Assembly (NCBI RefSeq): GCF_024679245.1
Contig: NC_090177.1
Span: 47,251,877 to 47,315,876 of the forward strand
Source: Pseudorasbora parva
Lineage: Eukaryota > Chordata > Actinopteri > Cypriniformes > Gobionidae
Direction: 5' to 3'
DNA: 64,000 bases
Position numbers and translations under genes: made by a program. This document shows positions 25,758 to 37,787 of the stretch, piece after piece. Under the pieces are notes generated by a model. That model was given only the letters and a program-made list of their open reading frames with translations, was not told where the DNA came from and did not search any database. The stretch's first letter is position 1. Every line of letters begins with the position of its first letter.

Positions 25758-26155
25758 ATTACGTAGTATAGGTATTACAACTAGGCTAATTTACTCTAAT
25801 ACTCTACTGAACTATGTATAATTTACTCTAATAATCTACTAAACTAAGTATAATGTAATATAATATATAATACAGCTATGATATATAATGATATCGCTAC
25901 TACATACAGCCAACACCTCAACACCAATGCAAATGCCTGCAAACCCCACAAGAGCCGCGAGGTTTCGAACCACTTTTATCCGAAAGCGATACTCAGAATG
26001 AAGCAATGACGTATTCAACAGAAAACGAGGCCTCGTTTGTCATCGTCACGTGATTTTCACGGAAACAATACAAGCCTCGAATCGGAGCTTCATCTGGAAC
26101 GCCCCTTTTTGCTCGACACAAGCTCCGGAGCCTCGCTTCAGATTTCCCATCACTA
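25094..26155. mobile_element. Non-autonomous hAT element nested in Tc1
   Basis: 1062 bp flanked by a perfect 8-bp duplication GTGACCGG (25086-25093 and 26156-26163). The termini are inverted: TAGTGATGG at the left end and CCATCACTA at the right. Removing the element and one duplication restores the Tc1 transposase sequence. The interior is AT-rich, has a long TA microsatellite, and shows no transposase. Confidence 0.93.
25676..25754. repeat. (TA)n microsatellite
   Basis: About 79 bp of nearly uninterrupted TA repeats inside the nested hAT element. Confidence 0.97.
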
Positions 26156-26690
26156 GTGACCGGAATCTGAGGAATATTGTGGAGAAGGACCGATTCCAGA
26201 CCTTGGGGGACCTGCAGAAGCAGTGGACTGAGACTGGAGTAGAAAATACCATGCACAGGCGTTTGCAGGAAATTGGCTACAGGTGCCGCATTCCCCAGGT
26301 CAAGCCACTTTTGGGCTACAGAGAAGCAGCACTGGACTGTTGCTCAGCGGTCCAAAGTACTTTTTTCGGATGAAAGCAAATGTTGCATGTCATTCGGAAA
26401 TCAAGGTGCCAGAGTCTGGAGGAAGACTGGGGAGAAGGAAATGCCTGAAGCCTAGTGTCAAGTACCCACAGTCAGTGATGGTCTAGGGTGCAATATCAAC
26501 TGCTGGTGTTGGTCCACTGTGTTTTATCAGGGGCAGGGTCAATGCAGCTAGCTATCAGGAGATTTTGGAGCACTTCATGCTTCCATCTGCTGAAAAGCTT
26601 TATGGAGATGAAGATTTGTTTTTTCATCACGACCTGACACCTTTTCACAGTGCCAAAACCACTGGTAAATGGTTTACTGTCACAGCGTAT

Positions 26691-27179
26691 TTTCCACTGA
26701 ACAGATTTAAAAATGCTTTCTACATTATTGGTAAATGTTTGCATAATATCAGGCTCTGTTTTTTCCTCTGTCGCTGCTTTGCTGTATGTTTCAGACGCAG
26801 TTTAAGGGAATTTTTAATGTGGTTTAATTTCACAACACAGACCAAGCCCAAATTTTTTTACGTTCGTTTTGATGAAAGTCGTATCCAATGACAATTACAT
26901 TCAATAAATTACATTGTGTCTTTGCAGTGCGTGTGTATTTTTATGAAGCCTAGTTTTTGGCCTGATTTAAGTTGAGCATAAATATTGCTGTGGTTGAAGG
27001 ACATGTCAAGCATTATTTTTTTAAAGAGTAAAGCATAAATGGCACTCCAAAACATTTCTGTAATGGAATATGTGGTTGCCACTCAGGAGTTTTCTACAGG
27101 ACTTTAATACAAAATACAGTGGAAGCTGTAAAAAGAACCTAGAAGCCATGTAAGGAACAGCATGGCTTATTTTTGTTTG
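26691..27179. other. No gene seen
   Basis: AT-rich sequence between the fading Tc1 match and the TTAA element. Only short chance frames. Confidence 0.6.
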
Positions 27180-27183
27180 TTAA

Positions 27184-28318
27184 AGGGGGGTTTGCGGGGG
27201 GGGGGGGGATGCTGTGTCATGCATACTGAGCTTTTTACACTGTTAAAAACTTGGATTCCCATCCTAAACATAGACAAAGTTTCAAAAACTAATGTTGAAC
27301 GTTTGATGGAGTATTTCTTTGTCAAAAATACTCCTTCTGGTTTCTCACAAGTTTCGGAGAGTCTTTATCGAGTATGGGTCGACTTGACGTTAATAGAGCG
27401 GAAGGTCCTTGTTATGGGCTGTACGGGCTCTTCTCCCGGTAGGGTGCGCGCGTGTGTGACTAGAGCGAGAGAGGAAATGCACGCCCGTAAACACTGCTCT
27501 CAGCTGCAGATCCAGTCATCCGTGAACACTTCTGACGCGCCGCGCTCCACATTATTCCTATGGGTGACATCAAGCGACTTCAACGCTTCAGCACAGCATT
27601 CCGGGAAGGCAGTGCTGCATTTGAACCGATTTGAACGCAGAAATGACGGGAAGTTTCACAATATCGTGGATTTCCACGGTCAGTGTTGTCACAGGACTTC
27701 ACCAAATCAAAAAACTTCACCTGTGCTGTCGGCTATCGTCGCGTGAGTAAACATCAGTAAACGACACGATCGCGTGCTTCGCCATTCAAATGCGCTAAAG
27801 GTTAACGTTACTCCATTGTTGTTCTATGTATAACGTTACACTAGTCTGACGTGCAAAACCGTTTTGCTTGCTACTGCTAAGGTTTAGTCGCATACAAAAG
27901 TCCATAAACCGAATCATGTCCTCATAAACTGCGAGTAAAGACACACAAATGTTGACAGGCCACTAAATACAGTCCATACCACAGAGACGGACGTCCTGCT
28001 GCTGCTGTTTCTCCTGTTCAATTTATTTCAGCCTCCGAATGATTCTGGATCACGTATTAGCTGAATCCGATCGATAGCCATGGGTTTCTCCACGCTTGAG
28101 GACGTCACCGCTTTGGGTGTGCTCGTCATTATTTAGCTCCGCCCACACGATACGCCTCCAGGCGCTCGTTTTTTTCCGGAAAGACTCGGTACAGCCCATA
28201 TTTCTTTTATAAATATAATAAAACTAAAGACTTTTCGGAGATATGAAGGATGCAATACTACTCTATAGGTACTCAAGATTGACATGAGATTGACTGAAAC
28301 TGAGTGATTCACCCCCCT
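27184..28318. mobile_element. TTAA-type DNA transposon, non-autonomous
   Basis: Bounded by TTAA on both sides (27180-27183 and 28319-28322) with inverted ends AGGGGGGT and ACCCCCCT, followed on the left by a long G run. TTAA duplications are typical of Kolobok and piggyBac. The body is shared with a second copy at 35,862-37,979. A 194-codon frame (27162-27746) is open here but is not preserved in the second copy, so I do not call it a gene. Confidence 0.8.
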
Positions 28319-28396
28319 TTAAACATGTGTTAAACACTTTATTATGTCACCTTGAAATATAGATCATGTCATAAATGTGACATATATAATTCATAA

Positions 28397-28598
28397 CCTG
28401 TAAAAAAAAAAAAAAAAAAAATCAAATCAGGTCTCCAATTGAAAATTTTCTAGTGACTGATCACATCTAAATATTTCAGTTTGCCAAATTGAATTTCTGT
28501 GAATTAATTTAATAATCAGAAATTCAGTTTTGCCAAATGAAAAATTGATCAGTCACTAGAAACATTTTAATTGGAGACCTGAATTTTTTTTACAGTGT
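28397..28598. repeat. Palindromic MITE (hairpin)
   Basis: Two arms of about 90 bp in inverted orientation; the outer part reads CTGTAAAAAAA...TCAGGTCTCCAATT and its complement at the far end. Foldback elements starting ACTGTAAAAA are common in cyprinid genomes. No coding content. Confidence 0.8.
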
Positions 28599-28599
28599 A

Positions 28600-29738
28600 T
28601 GAGATGTGGAGAAATGCTTTTTTGGGTTCATCATAAAGAGGTTGGCTTTGAATCCTGCACAGCTCATCATGTTTCTGCTACCAGTGAGACAAGCAGTGTG
28701 GCGATCAGTGTGTAGTACGTAAAATGAAAAGGAAGAGTTATGAACTCAGAGAATTTACTCAATACAATTTTTTTTTCTACAATGCAAGACATTGCATTCA
28801 CTACATTCAAGTTCATGCTTCAAACTGTGCATTATTAAATTAATCTAAGATGATGCATTATTACATACAGAGTTGTTCTAAACAGTTATTTTTTGCTATT
28901 TTCATAATTTGGAACAAATAAAACCACTTGAAACAATGTGATGTTATAGATGTTGATTTTAGATCAGTCAAAAATCCAGGATGAAAGTTCTCCATGAACA
29001 TTCCTGGAGTTCACTGACAGTCACACGTCTTGTATAATTCCATACAAACCATGCAATCAAAATAATAAAAGTACAGAAAGGCTTCCCTCTTCAAGGTTTA
29101 ATTTTATCAAGACTTCTTAGCTTTTTTTTGTTTGTTTTTTACTGGAACAAAAACAAGAGGATAGAGGAAAATTTGTTCACTAATCAGAGCAGAAGTTAGT
29201 TTTTTTTCTGTTTTAAATAAATAAATCTGTTACCTTCATAGTTTAGTTACTTTATGTTTGGATACAAAGGCAACAGAGTTGGTTGTACAAACAAAATCTA
29301 AAATAATAAAACCAGCTGAGTAAAATAAGGCGACGTGTTTTTATATAAATATAATAGATCCATTATAAAATTATATATTATATATGCAAACCAAATAAAT
29401 ACAACTTGTTACAAAAAATTAAATAACTTTGCGATTCATTTGTCCTTTAAGTATCCTATACAGCTACTTTAACTTAATATGGTAATGTCGAGAATAAAAT
29501 TCTTACAGGTCTGTAGATTAACCGAGTGCCCCATGTTAACATAGACGGGTTTTGAGGTCTCTGCAGAACAAAAGTGGGCGTTTCTAAATTTGTGGGGGGT
29601 TTTCAAACGAATTCGTGTTTATAAACCATGCAATGAAAATGATCCCCTTCACCTGACCTGACCTGACCCGACCCCACCCCTAAACCCTACCCACAATGTG
29701 ACGTGGGTAAATCAGGTACCGCAGTAAAAAAAAAAACA
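28600..29738. other. No gene seen
   Basis: AT-rich DNA without a convincing frame. Near 29,650 there is a short CCTGA/CCCGA-rich stretch. Confidence 0.6.
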
Positions 29739-29742
29739 CCCT

Positions 29743-30449
29743 AGGTGTGTTCGACATCGGCTGCGGCTGGATGCATGCGATCGGCGAGAGTAGCCGAGTG
29801 CAGGCGGGGAGGAGCTGCAAACGGAGAGGTGAAGTCGGACACTTTCTGCTTCTCGTGGTGACGCTTGCACTGCGTTTGCAAAGTTTATCACAGCTGAAGT
29901 TAAATAAATGCAGCATTTCTCAAATACACAGATGTTTCAAATGACATTTTCATTCAATACTTTATGTACTGTTTAATAAAGCATCTATTTGGACAAGATT
30001 AATGTTCAACATATAAACATACACTATCAATGAAGTGTTGTCAACAGTTTTTATCAGTTTTAGTTTGATAAACATGATGATATAACATCGCGGCTACATG
30101 AAAAGAGGTTTTACTGTTATAAATAAATGATTTGTGAGCATTAGCATAACGTAAGGTTTTAGAATAAACACGAAACGCACGTGTTCGCTGTCATGCGGTG
30201 AATCGGCCAATCATGGATCAGCTGTGTCGTCATCAGAGCTTGAGCAGCTCCTGCAGTCCTCCTTGAGAATCTGCAGCGGCTGCATCAGCCGGCTACTCTC
30301 GAATCGCTCTCGCGGTACTTTGTTGACATACGTCACAGTCACGTGCTGTCGGTGCTGTCTCAAGTCGGACAACATTTCTAACCGGCATGCACTGCTTCAA
30401 GTCAGCCGCTGATTGGTCTGCGGATCGCTAGGTGAAGTCGAACAAGCCT
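29743..30449. mobile_element. 707-bp MITE, second copy
   Basis: Same element as at 19787-20494, highly similar along its length, with terminal repeats AGGTGTGTTCGACATC and AGGCTTGTTCGACTTC (inverted). Flanked by a different 3-bp duplication, CCT (29740-29742 and 30450-30452), which confirms the element ends and the duplication length. Confidence 0.87.
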
Positions 30450-30726
30450 CCTCTGTTTATGGCCTCGCCCACTGATCTAGTAACTAACTATCCTTGGGTT
30501 TCTGAGCTTGACACTAAAGTATGTTAAACGTCTTTGTTTTGCAGCGTATATTCCGGTATTTTACGCAATTTCAAAGTGCTTTATTATGTTTACCAGTGTA
30601 TGCACAGGTGAAACCGTTGTAACCGTTGAAATATATCATTTAACGAATCTGTCGCTGTCTAACATCTGCTGGAAATTCAGCTAAAACTAGCTGCGTGCGC
30701 CAGTCCCCAGATAACATGATCCCCAG

Positions 30727-31580
30727 TTGATCCCTAACACCGGCCGTAATTCTGTCATCATGGAGAAAGAGGCTTTTGTAACCACAATGGATAAGCTTCT
30801 TAGTGAAGTGAAGATTTCTGAAATATGCACCGACGCCCACTCACAAATTGCCTCTGTTATGAGTAAGTTGGTAGTATTTGCCATATCATATACAATAATT
30901 GTTTTATTTGATATTCAGCAGTTGTGTATGAATTGTCAGTTGTGTTGTTTTGATTTTCATTACAAGATCAAATGACTGGGCAATATAAGGACACAGGAGC
31001 AATGCACTCATGGGACATATGGCATGGAGCAAAGAATTTAGCCAAGATGATTAGTGCAGTATGTTTCTATCAATTATTTATAATTGCTTATGTACGCCAG
31101 CAAGCGGTTCAGCTTCTCACCACTTGTCTATGAGGCAAGAACTCTCCTGGCAGTGCTGGATTATAACCACCACAAAGATCGACCACCAGTGCTCAACAAA
31201 AATGGCCAAAAGATGTAAGATCAACACAATGCATTTTCAATCACTCCCAGAATTTACTGTAAAAGTTTCTGCATTGTCCTCCAAGTTTTTCTTAACCCAT
31301 ATATTGTTGTACACCCTTTTGTGTAAAGCCTATTTTCATTATAGCTTTCGCAGACAGTTCCAGAGGAAAACTGGTAGCTGGACTGTACATGCCTTGAAGG
31401 TGACTAAAGACTACAGTTACATTCCTGATCTACAAGCAGCAATTGTGCGTGCAAGACTCTAAGCTGATGTGGGGATGTCAAGGCGTAGTGTTTCCAAGGC
31501 CGGAGGACCCCCGGACACTAGGCCTCCTTCCAGGTGTCCCACCTACATCCATTGACAGCATTTTGGATTCACATGTCAGT
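30727..31580 (+). pseudogene. Decayed transposase-like gene (multi-copy fish family)
   Basis: Pieces of a family I recognise as widespread, unnamed and multi-copy in fish, probably transposon-derived. They are an N-terminal piece ending KISEICTDAHSQIASVM (30,727-30,861), a likely GT-AG intron, HSWDIWHGAKNLAK (30,998-31,039), YEARTLLAVLDYNHHKDRPP (around 31,120-31,180) and GSWTVHALKVTKDYSYIPDLQ (around 31,370-31,435). Compared with what I remember of the family, the middle part is missing. A TAA at 31460-31462 and a later frame change break the C-terminus. It faces the gene at 32240-33163 tail to tail. Confidence 0.6.
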
Positions 31581-32239
31581 AGAGGCATAGGTTTGTAGAG
31601 CAAAATTTGGAACTGTTTTAGTAGTACACACTCTGAGCTAATAAATCTGTTTTGGGATATGGAATTTATGAAAGTTGGTATAATAATTGTCTATCTGATT
31701 TACTGCTGTTTTTTCAAATTAATTTCCATCTGATTACAATGCTTTCTGTTTCTTTTCCACAAAGGAGCAAGCTCTACACTGCCAGAGTCAAGAGACGAGC
31801 ACTAAGCTAAAACCTCAGCAATTTAAACCCCCGAGTTCAGAAGTTGAAATTCAACTGAGCCAGCCATACTCTTTTTGTTGTTTAAAAATAAACTGAAACT
31901 TGTATACCTCAAAATGTATGTGACTGTGCTACTTCAGAAAAGTTCTCAAATATGTACATACATTTTAAGTAAAGTCCTATTTGTTATAAAGACAAACAAT
32001 TTTCAAAAATACAGTGTTTTTTTTATATTTACGCTATCACTGATAAACAGGTTCTTATAAAGAATGCAGCATAGAACAATATATTCTTTATATTATTTTT
32101 AATAGAAAAATTATAAATGTGTGGGTGGCAAACAAAACTGTGACAGAAGTAATAGAAGATTTAGAATTACAAATTAACAATGAAATAAATAAATATAAAT
32201 AACAGCTAAAAAAAATCCTTTGAACATAAATACCCGTCT
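31581..32239. other. Gap between convergent genes
   Basis: AT-rich sequence between the decayed transposase-like gene and the P2X7-like gene. A short piece near 31,765-31,806 (SKLYTARVKRRALS) might be a last exon of the upstream gene; nothing else stands out. Confidence 0.4.
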
Positions 32240-33163
32240 TTAAGAGAACATAAGGGCAGCATGCTTCCACAACACAGCAGCAATAAATCCCGTGTACTGC
32301 CCATTTGGATCAGGGAATTTATTGTGTATTCTGCGCATACAGCAACTAGGGATGACAACACGGTTTCCTGCCCCAAGCGAACCACACTGCCACAAGATGA
32401 AATTTCGGTAAGCTGCATAGCGGTATTCCCGGTTGTCATCCCCAGGTTCCTGTGTGTCATGGAGGGCATATATGTCGTTTCAGGCGCAATATGTGCTCAT
32501 CCAAAATGTATGACATGTGGGGCCAAATACTTACACAACATTTATTTTCCATATCCGATGGCATTTCAATACATTTTGTACAGAAACACCATCGAGGTAC
32601 GTCCGGCAATTGTTGTTCCTCTTGATGAGCAGGTGGTTGGAGGACATCAAAGATGAGACCTGGCTCTCTGTTCATGACTCTAAGCAAGAGTTCTCGAGCT
32701 TCAGCCACATTCATGTTCTCTATAACATCCTGAGAAAGCACATCATAAATGTTAATGACAAACAAGGAATCTATTTTGGAAACTTTAAAATATGTCCATA
32801 CTCACTTGTCATCAACCTACAGTCATCTTGCAGCCTAGACACCCTCATTCTGTCCTCTTCACAAAGTCCAGATGATGCAGCGTTTCTTCTCGCTCTAGCT
32901 GCCTGTCTTCCCCTTGTAGCTCTTCTCCGCCTGGCTTGTCGTCCTCTTGATGCACTGCTGAGGTCCACAACTGGAGTTGTTTCTTCCACTCTGTAAGCTC
33001 TTCCCATCCCTTTTGCTCTTCCTGTCCCTTTTCTTTTTCTCTGTCCACACCCTTTGCTCTGTGATGTTTCATGCCAGCTCTTTTCAGGAGGAATCCAGGT
33101 ATCATCATTGGACATGGATACTTCCTGTGAGGATCCATCTGTGTCTCTCTGAAACATGGTCAA
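32240..33163 (-). CDS. P2X7-like intracellular-domain protein (probable gene or recent pseudogene)
   Basis: Three exons on the minus strand. Exon 1 (33163-32806) encodes an Arg/Lys-rich basic stretch. Exon 2 (32729-32535) contains [21 protein letters not shown] and [13 protein letters not shown]. Exon 3 (32449-32240) contains [26 protein letters not shown] and [11 protein letters not shown]. The Cys/Trp pattern matches the C-terminal cysteine-rich domain of P2X7 receptors, found as stand-alone multi-copy genes in fish. No channel part is present. Splice sites (GTGAGT, GTAAGT, TTTCTCAG, CACACAG) look good, but exon 1 in its longest frame ends in phase 1 while exon 2 starts in phase 0, so either exon 1 is wrongly drawn or the gene is broken. 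Confidence 0.6.
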
Positions 33164-33176
33164 TAGTCATAGTCAC

Positions 33177-33250
33177 AAAATAATAATAATAATAATAATT
33201 TGTTCGATTTATATAGCGCTTTTCAAGGCACTCAAAGCGCTTTACATCCA
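33177..33250 (-). repeat. L2/SINE 3' tail fragment
   Basis: Reads on the minus strand AAAGCGCTATATAAATCGAAC followed by an ATT microsatellite, the end typical of fish L2-mobilised elements. No body is recognisable. Confidence 0.55.
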
Positions 33251-33432
33251 AAATACATTTAGAGGTATATGCATCAAGTTTCAGTTTATTTTTAAACAAC
33301 AAAAGCAAATTGTTACAATAATTGTACATACAGATATGATATGACAACATTTATATACATAACATTTATATGACAAGGTATATAAATGTGAAAAATAATC
33401 TTTTAATGTTTTTACTGTTATACTTTATAATC

Positions 33433-33954
33433 CTAGACTAGAAATCTAGACGCACCCTAGCAGCAGCAAATCTAATCTGCCTGCGAGTGTCGTCTAGTAA
33501 CTCTCAATACACTTCTGAGCTGTAATCGCCTAACTCTTGCCGGGCCAATCACATTGTGTATAGAGTCGGTGGGCGGGGCCATAATGACAACGGCGAGTTG
33601 CGTTTGCGTTCTTCTAGTAAACACAGAAACTGGCGTACGGCGGCCTTTCGAATCAGCTTTGACTGCGACTGTGGAAGACTTGAGTTAAGCTTTTCTCTGA
33701 GAAAAGAACAAAGAAAGGCACTGAAGTCATTTTAAGAAGGGAAGATGTGTTCAGAGTTTAGCCAACCGGATACGGCGAATTTTAAATCTATCAACAAGCT
33801 CTGTTTCACCTTCGTTGCTCTGGTTGGTGTAGCGCTATCCTATCACGTGCAGAGGGAGTTTGAAAGACAACCGTTTATCCGCCCCTCGGATTGAGCTGTC
33901 AATGGTGAGTTTCCAGACCAAACATTTTGATGTGGGTCTGGCTTGTCAGGCTAG
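33433..33954. mobile_element. 522-bp non-autonomous DNA transposon
   Basis: Flanked by TATAATC on both sides (33426-33432 and 33955-33961). Ends are imperfect inverted repeats, CTAGACTAGAAATCTAGACGC and CTAGCCTGACAAGCCAGACC (inverted). The interior is GC-rich for this region and has no transposase. Confidence 0.7.
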
Positions 33955-33961
33955 TATAATC

Positions 33962-35860
33962 CTACATTACTCTAAAATTGCATTCAGCATGCTTAATTTT
34001 ATATTTTCCAAATTGCATTCGGTACGAGTAATTTTTATGCATGTAGTGCAGTAAAAAGTATGACATTATGCTTTGAAATGTATCGAACTAAAATTTGTAA
34101 AACAAAGAAAAGCGGTGATAAAGCACATTTACTTAAAATATGTACTTGAGTAGTAGCTAAAAATACTTCACTACTGTCTGCCTCTTTGTTTATGTAAGGA
34201 TATTGTTATTGCATTTGGTTTGTGAATCGTTTATTGACATTGTCACGTCTTGTGGTAAAAACAGTTATATTATAACCTGCCTTATATTAATCAGTGTTTT
34301 TGCAAATTATGTGGATACGTTCAAATATACCTTTTACTACGGTTGTTTTGAACAAAAAAACTGCGCAGTGTTATCACACCATTGAATTCGACAAATACAG
34401 TAACAGTATTAAACCTTACTTTACTTGCAGCTAATTTCTTATAGTTAAAGAAAATCATGTCATGAAACGGAACATTTATAAAACTATATTCCCGATTCCC
34501 GTCTGATTGATTACCATCAGTGGTGGAGTTAAAGACGACAGATCCCATCAATCAATGGTCCTTCACATCGGCATCGAGCTATGATGTTGTTGTTGTTTTA
34601 AATGTACGCCCTCTAGTGGTGAAAAAGGTTACATAGTATACTGTTAAGATGTTCTGCTTAAAGTGTCCTTCAGTCGGTCTGTGTTCTGTCAGGACTCACG
34701 AGCCGCTTCACTGAACTGCTGTGAGCTGCTGAAATAAGCCAATCAGAGCAGAGCTCAACATTAATATTCATGACTCATGACTTCCAAATAAAGCAAAAAC
34801 AGAGCATTACATCCTAAGGACAATTCATAGGGTTGTAAATGGACCTGTAAAACTGTATCTGGACAATTTTCCCCTTAAATAAGCCAAATACCCTCTAAAT
34901 AGATATCAGAGAACAATTTAACATATTGTTTAACTCATTCTAGGGCACCTTTAAATGCTGCAACACTTGTTACTTTTGTCCTGCTGCTAATATGGACTTT
35001 CTGTGGTGAACTCCTGCTATTGAAACCTGATTTACATGTATAATGAAAAACTCAGACAAGGCAAATTTCTGGATGTGTTACAGCACTAAATAACCTGTTG
35101 ATTGATCATCACTGTAACACATGAAATGAGAAACTACTTGTGATTAGAAAAAAAAGTACCACTTCAGTAATTTATTTACCATACTCGAAGACTGCTTTCT
35201 GGACCTAACTGTGGGAAACAATGGCAATGATATTTGGCAGCTTTGGCAAGAGTTGCATGCTGAACGTACTGTCATAGCTTGGAATGTAAATGTAGTCTGA
35301 GAAAATCACTTGGTTAATTTCATCCCACGTTACTTTTGTAAGGAGCGTTTTTACTTCTAAGACTACTATAAGCTGAGATCCAATGCCCTGCAATAAAACA
35401 ATAAAACTCACTAATCTGGAGAGCAGTCTCACAGAGAGACTGTAGGACTCTCTCCCCTCCCTTCCCCCTGATTCAAGACACAGAATGCAGATATACTACA
35501 GATGATGTATCTTGTGAATCTATTGTTTTTTTTTCCCCTTTCATGTGTGGTATCTTTTTAAAGGTCTCAGTATGATTGGTAAAATGGCCTCTTGAACTGC
35601 TCGAATCAAACGAGCGCGCGCGTGTGGGCAGATCCTGTAGCGAAAGTGGTGGTTGCCATGGTAGCAAGAGAGAGTGACAGTCGCCCAAGCCAATCATTTG
35701 TTTCGTCCCGAACGAAAATAATGAGCGGTGTTTATTGCAGATTAAAAAGTAACTTGATTTCTATACTCTCTTTTTCAGAGTACTTACATTTTAATTATGT
35801 ATTGCCATATAGAGACAGTTTAAACAAATTTGGACAAAAGTGTTTTGATCATTCCTATGA
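33962..35860. other. No gene seen
   Basis: About 1.9 kb of AT-rich DNA. Frames are short and show no recognisable motif on either strand. Confidence 0.6.
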
Positions 35861-36421
35861 AATGCTGTGTCATGCATACTGAGCTTTTTACACTGTTAAA
35901 GTCTTGGATTCCCATCCTAAACATAGACAAAGTTTCAAAAACTAATGTTGGACGTTTGATGGAGTATTTCTGTGTCAAAAATACTCCTTCCGGTTTCTCA
36001 CAAGTTTCGGAGAGTTTTTTTCGAGTATGGCTCGACTTGACGTTAATAGAGCGGAAGGTCCTTGTATGGGCCGTACAGGCTCTATGCGAGAAAGCAAATG
36101 CACGCCCATAAACACTCTCAGCTGCAGATCCAGTCGTCCGTGAACACTTCTGACGTGCCACGCTCCACTTTATTCCTATGGGTGACATCGAGCGACTTCA
36201 ACGCTTCAGCACAGCATTCTGGGAAGGCAGCGCTGCATTTGAACCGATTTGAAGGCAGAAATGACGGGAAGCTTCACAACATCGCTTCAGTCGCATCGCA
36301 AAGTCGATCTCCACCGTTCACTGCTGTCAGGACTTCATCAAATCATACCAAAGAAGTGTGTTTTTGACAGAGTTGTCCCAGCGATAAAGGTTCAGTCCTG
36401 CTTTGGAAATATAATTGTAAC

Positions 36422-36423
<2 letters not shown>

Positions 36424-36476
<53 letters not shown>
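36424..36476. repeat. (AT)n microsatellite
   Basis: About 53 bp of TA repeats within the second TTAA element. Confidence 0.97.
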
Positions 36477-36482
<6 letters not shown>

Positions 36483-36621
36483 TATGATTTTGACAAGGCC
36501 AGCAGAGAAGGCCCTGATGGCCCTGACAGCCCACCACTGTTGATAGCCATGGTTTATTTAGGGTAGCATTTTCTTCTCCATGCTTTGAGGACGTCACCGC
36601 TTTGTGCACGCTCATCATTCT

Positions 36622-37787
36622 CAACTCAACTCAACTCAACTTTATTTCTAAAGCACTTTCAAAACCATTAGAATGGACCAAAGTGCTGTCCATGAGTATA
36701 AAACAACATCAGAAGATACAATTTACAATAACGCGCACAGACAAAAAACTACAAAGCCAAGGTATCACACATGACACCAAAAATCAAACACATAATCATA
36801 ATCACATAATCACTCACAGTTTCCAACCCAATCAGACGCCAAAAGCCTGATGAAATAAAAAAGTCTTCAAGTCCTTTTTAAAAGTGTCCAAGCTTTGCAA
36901 GGATTTCAGAGATAGCAGCAACTCATTCCAAAGTGTCGGGGCCGCGACCGAGAAGGCGCGATCTCCACTACGCCTCAGACGAGATCGAGGGACGGTTAAG
37001 AGCATGTTCTGGGAAGAACGTAACGGACGTTGAGGCTGGTATGGGATTAACATGTCCTTTATATACGCTGGGGCTCTATCATGTAGTGATTTAAAAACAA
37101 ACATTAACACCTTGTATTGTATTCTAAATTTAACAGGTAGCCAGTGAAGGGTTATCAATACAGGTGTTATATGATCTCGTTTTCTATTATTTGTTAAAAA
37201 TCTCGCTGCAGCATTTTGCACGTACTGAAGACGAGTAACAAGTGATTCACTTATGCCCAGTTAAAGAGCATTACAATAATCTAAGTGGGTTGAAATAAAG
37301 GCATGCAGAACAATCTCCAAATCCTTGTATGATAAGATAGGTTTTAGTTTGGTTAATGTTCTCAAGTGAAAAAAAGATGATTTCACAACACTGTTAACTT
37401 GACGGGTAAAACACATTTCAGTATCAAATAATACGCCGAGGTTCATCACATAGCTACTCATATTATTGGACAATGGTCCACACTTTCCTGCCAAGCTATT
37501 CCCAGGCTGTTTGTTCCCAAACATAATAAACTCAGTCTTATCTTCATTTAGTTGTAAAAAATTATCTGCTAGCCATCCCTTCACCTCAGTTAAACACATA
37601 GAGAAATTAGTGAAGGATATGTCATCGCACTCCAAAGGAAGGTATAACTGCAAATCCTCCAAATGATAATTAATATTGTGCTGCTTAAAGATTGAACCAA
37701 GCGGTAACATGTATAGTGAAAATAGATCCAAGAAAACAGAAAACAAACAGAAAACAGAAACCAAGCGGTAACATGTATAGTGAAGTC
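36622..37787 (-). mobile_element. L2-clade LINE fragment, inverted, 5'-truncated
   Basis: Flanked by TCATTCT (36615-36621 and 37788-37794). On the minus strand it ends AAATAAAGTTGAGTTGAGTTGAG, an L2-type tail. Two frames encode the C-terminal half of a reverse transcriptase: 37764-37261 (MLPLGSIFKQHNI, LQLNEDKTEFIMFG, LGVLFDTEMCF, HLDYCNAL) and 37221-36832 (QNAAARFLTNNRKRDHITPV, LHWLPVKFRIQYKVL). The catalytic YADD is lost (YHLEDLQLY), and a stop separates the two halves. Confidence 0.85.

Larger units (their letters stand above)
24594..26690 (+). mobile_element. Tc1-like transposon, dead and interrupted
   Basis: Begins TACAGGTACATCTCAAATTAG, the usual start of a fish Tc1 group, then a transposase from ATG 24910 (MGKTADPTAVQKAII). 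An in-frame TGA at 25000-25002 breaks the DNA-binding region (HTH: GCSQSAVSRHL). After the hAT insertion the frame resumes with VKPLLGY, VLFSDESK (catalytic Asp) and EHFMLPSAEKLYGDED, and the match fades near 26,690. The 3' terminal repeat and the last catalytic residues are not visible. Confidence 0.88.

Noticed and set aside
27162..27746. 194-codon frame in the first TTAA element
   Set aside because: The second copy does not keep the frame, it starts outside the element, and no domain is recognisable.
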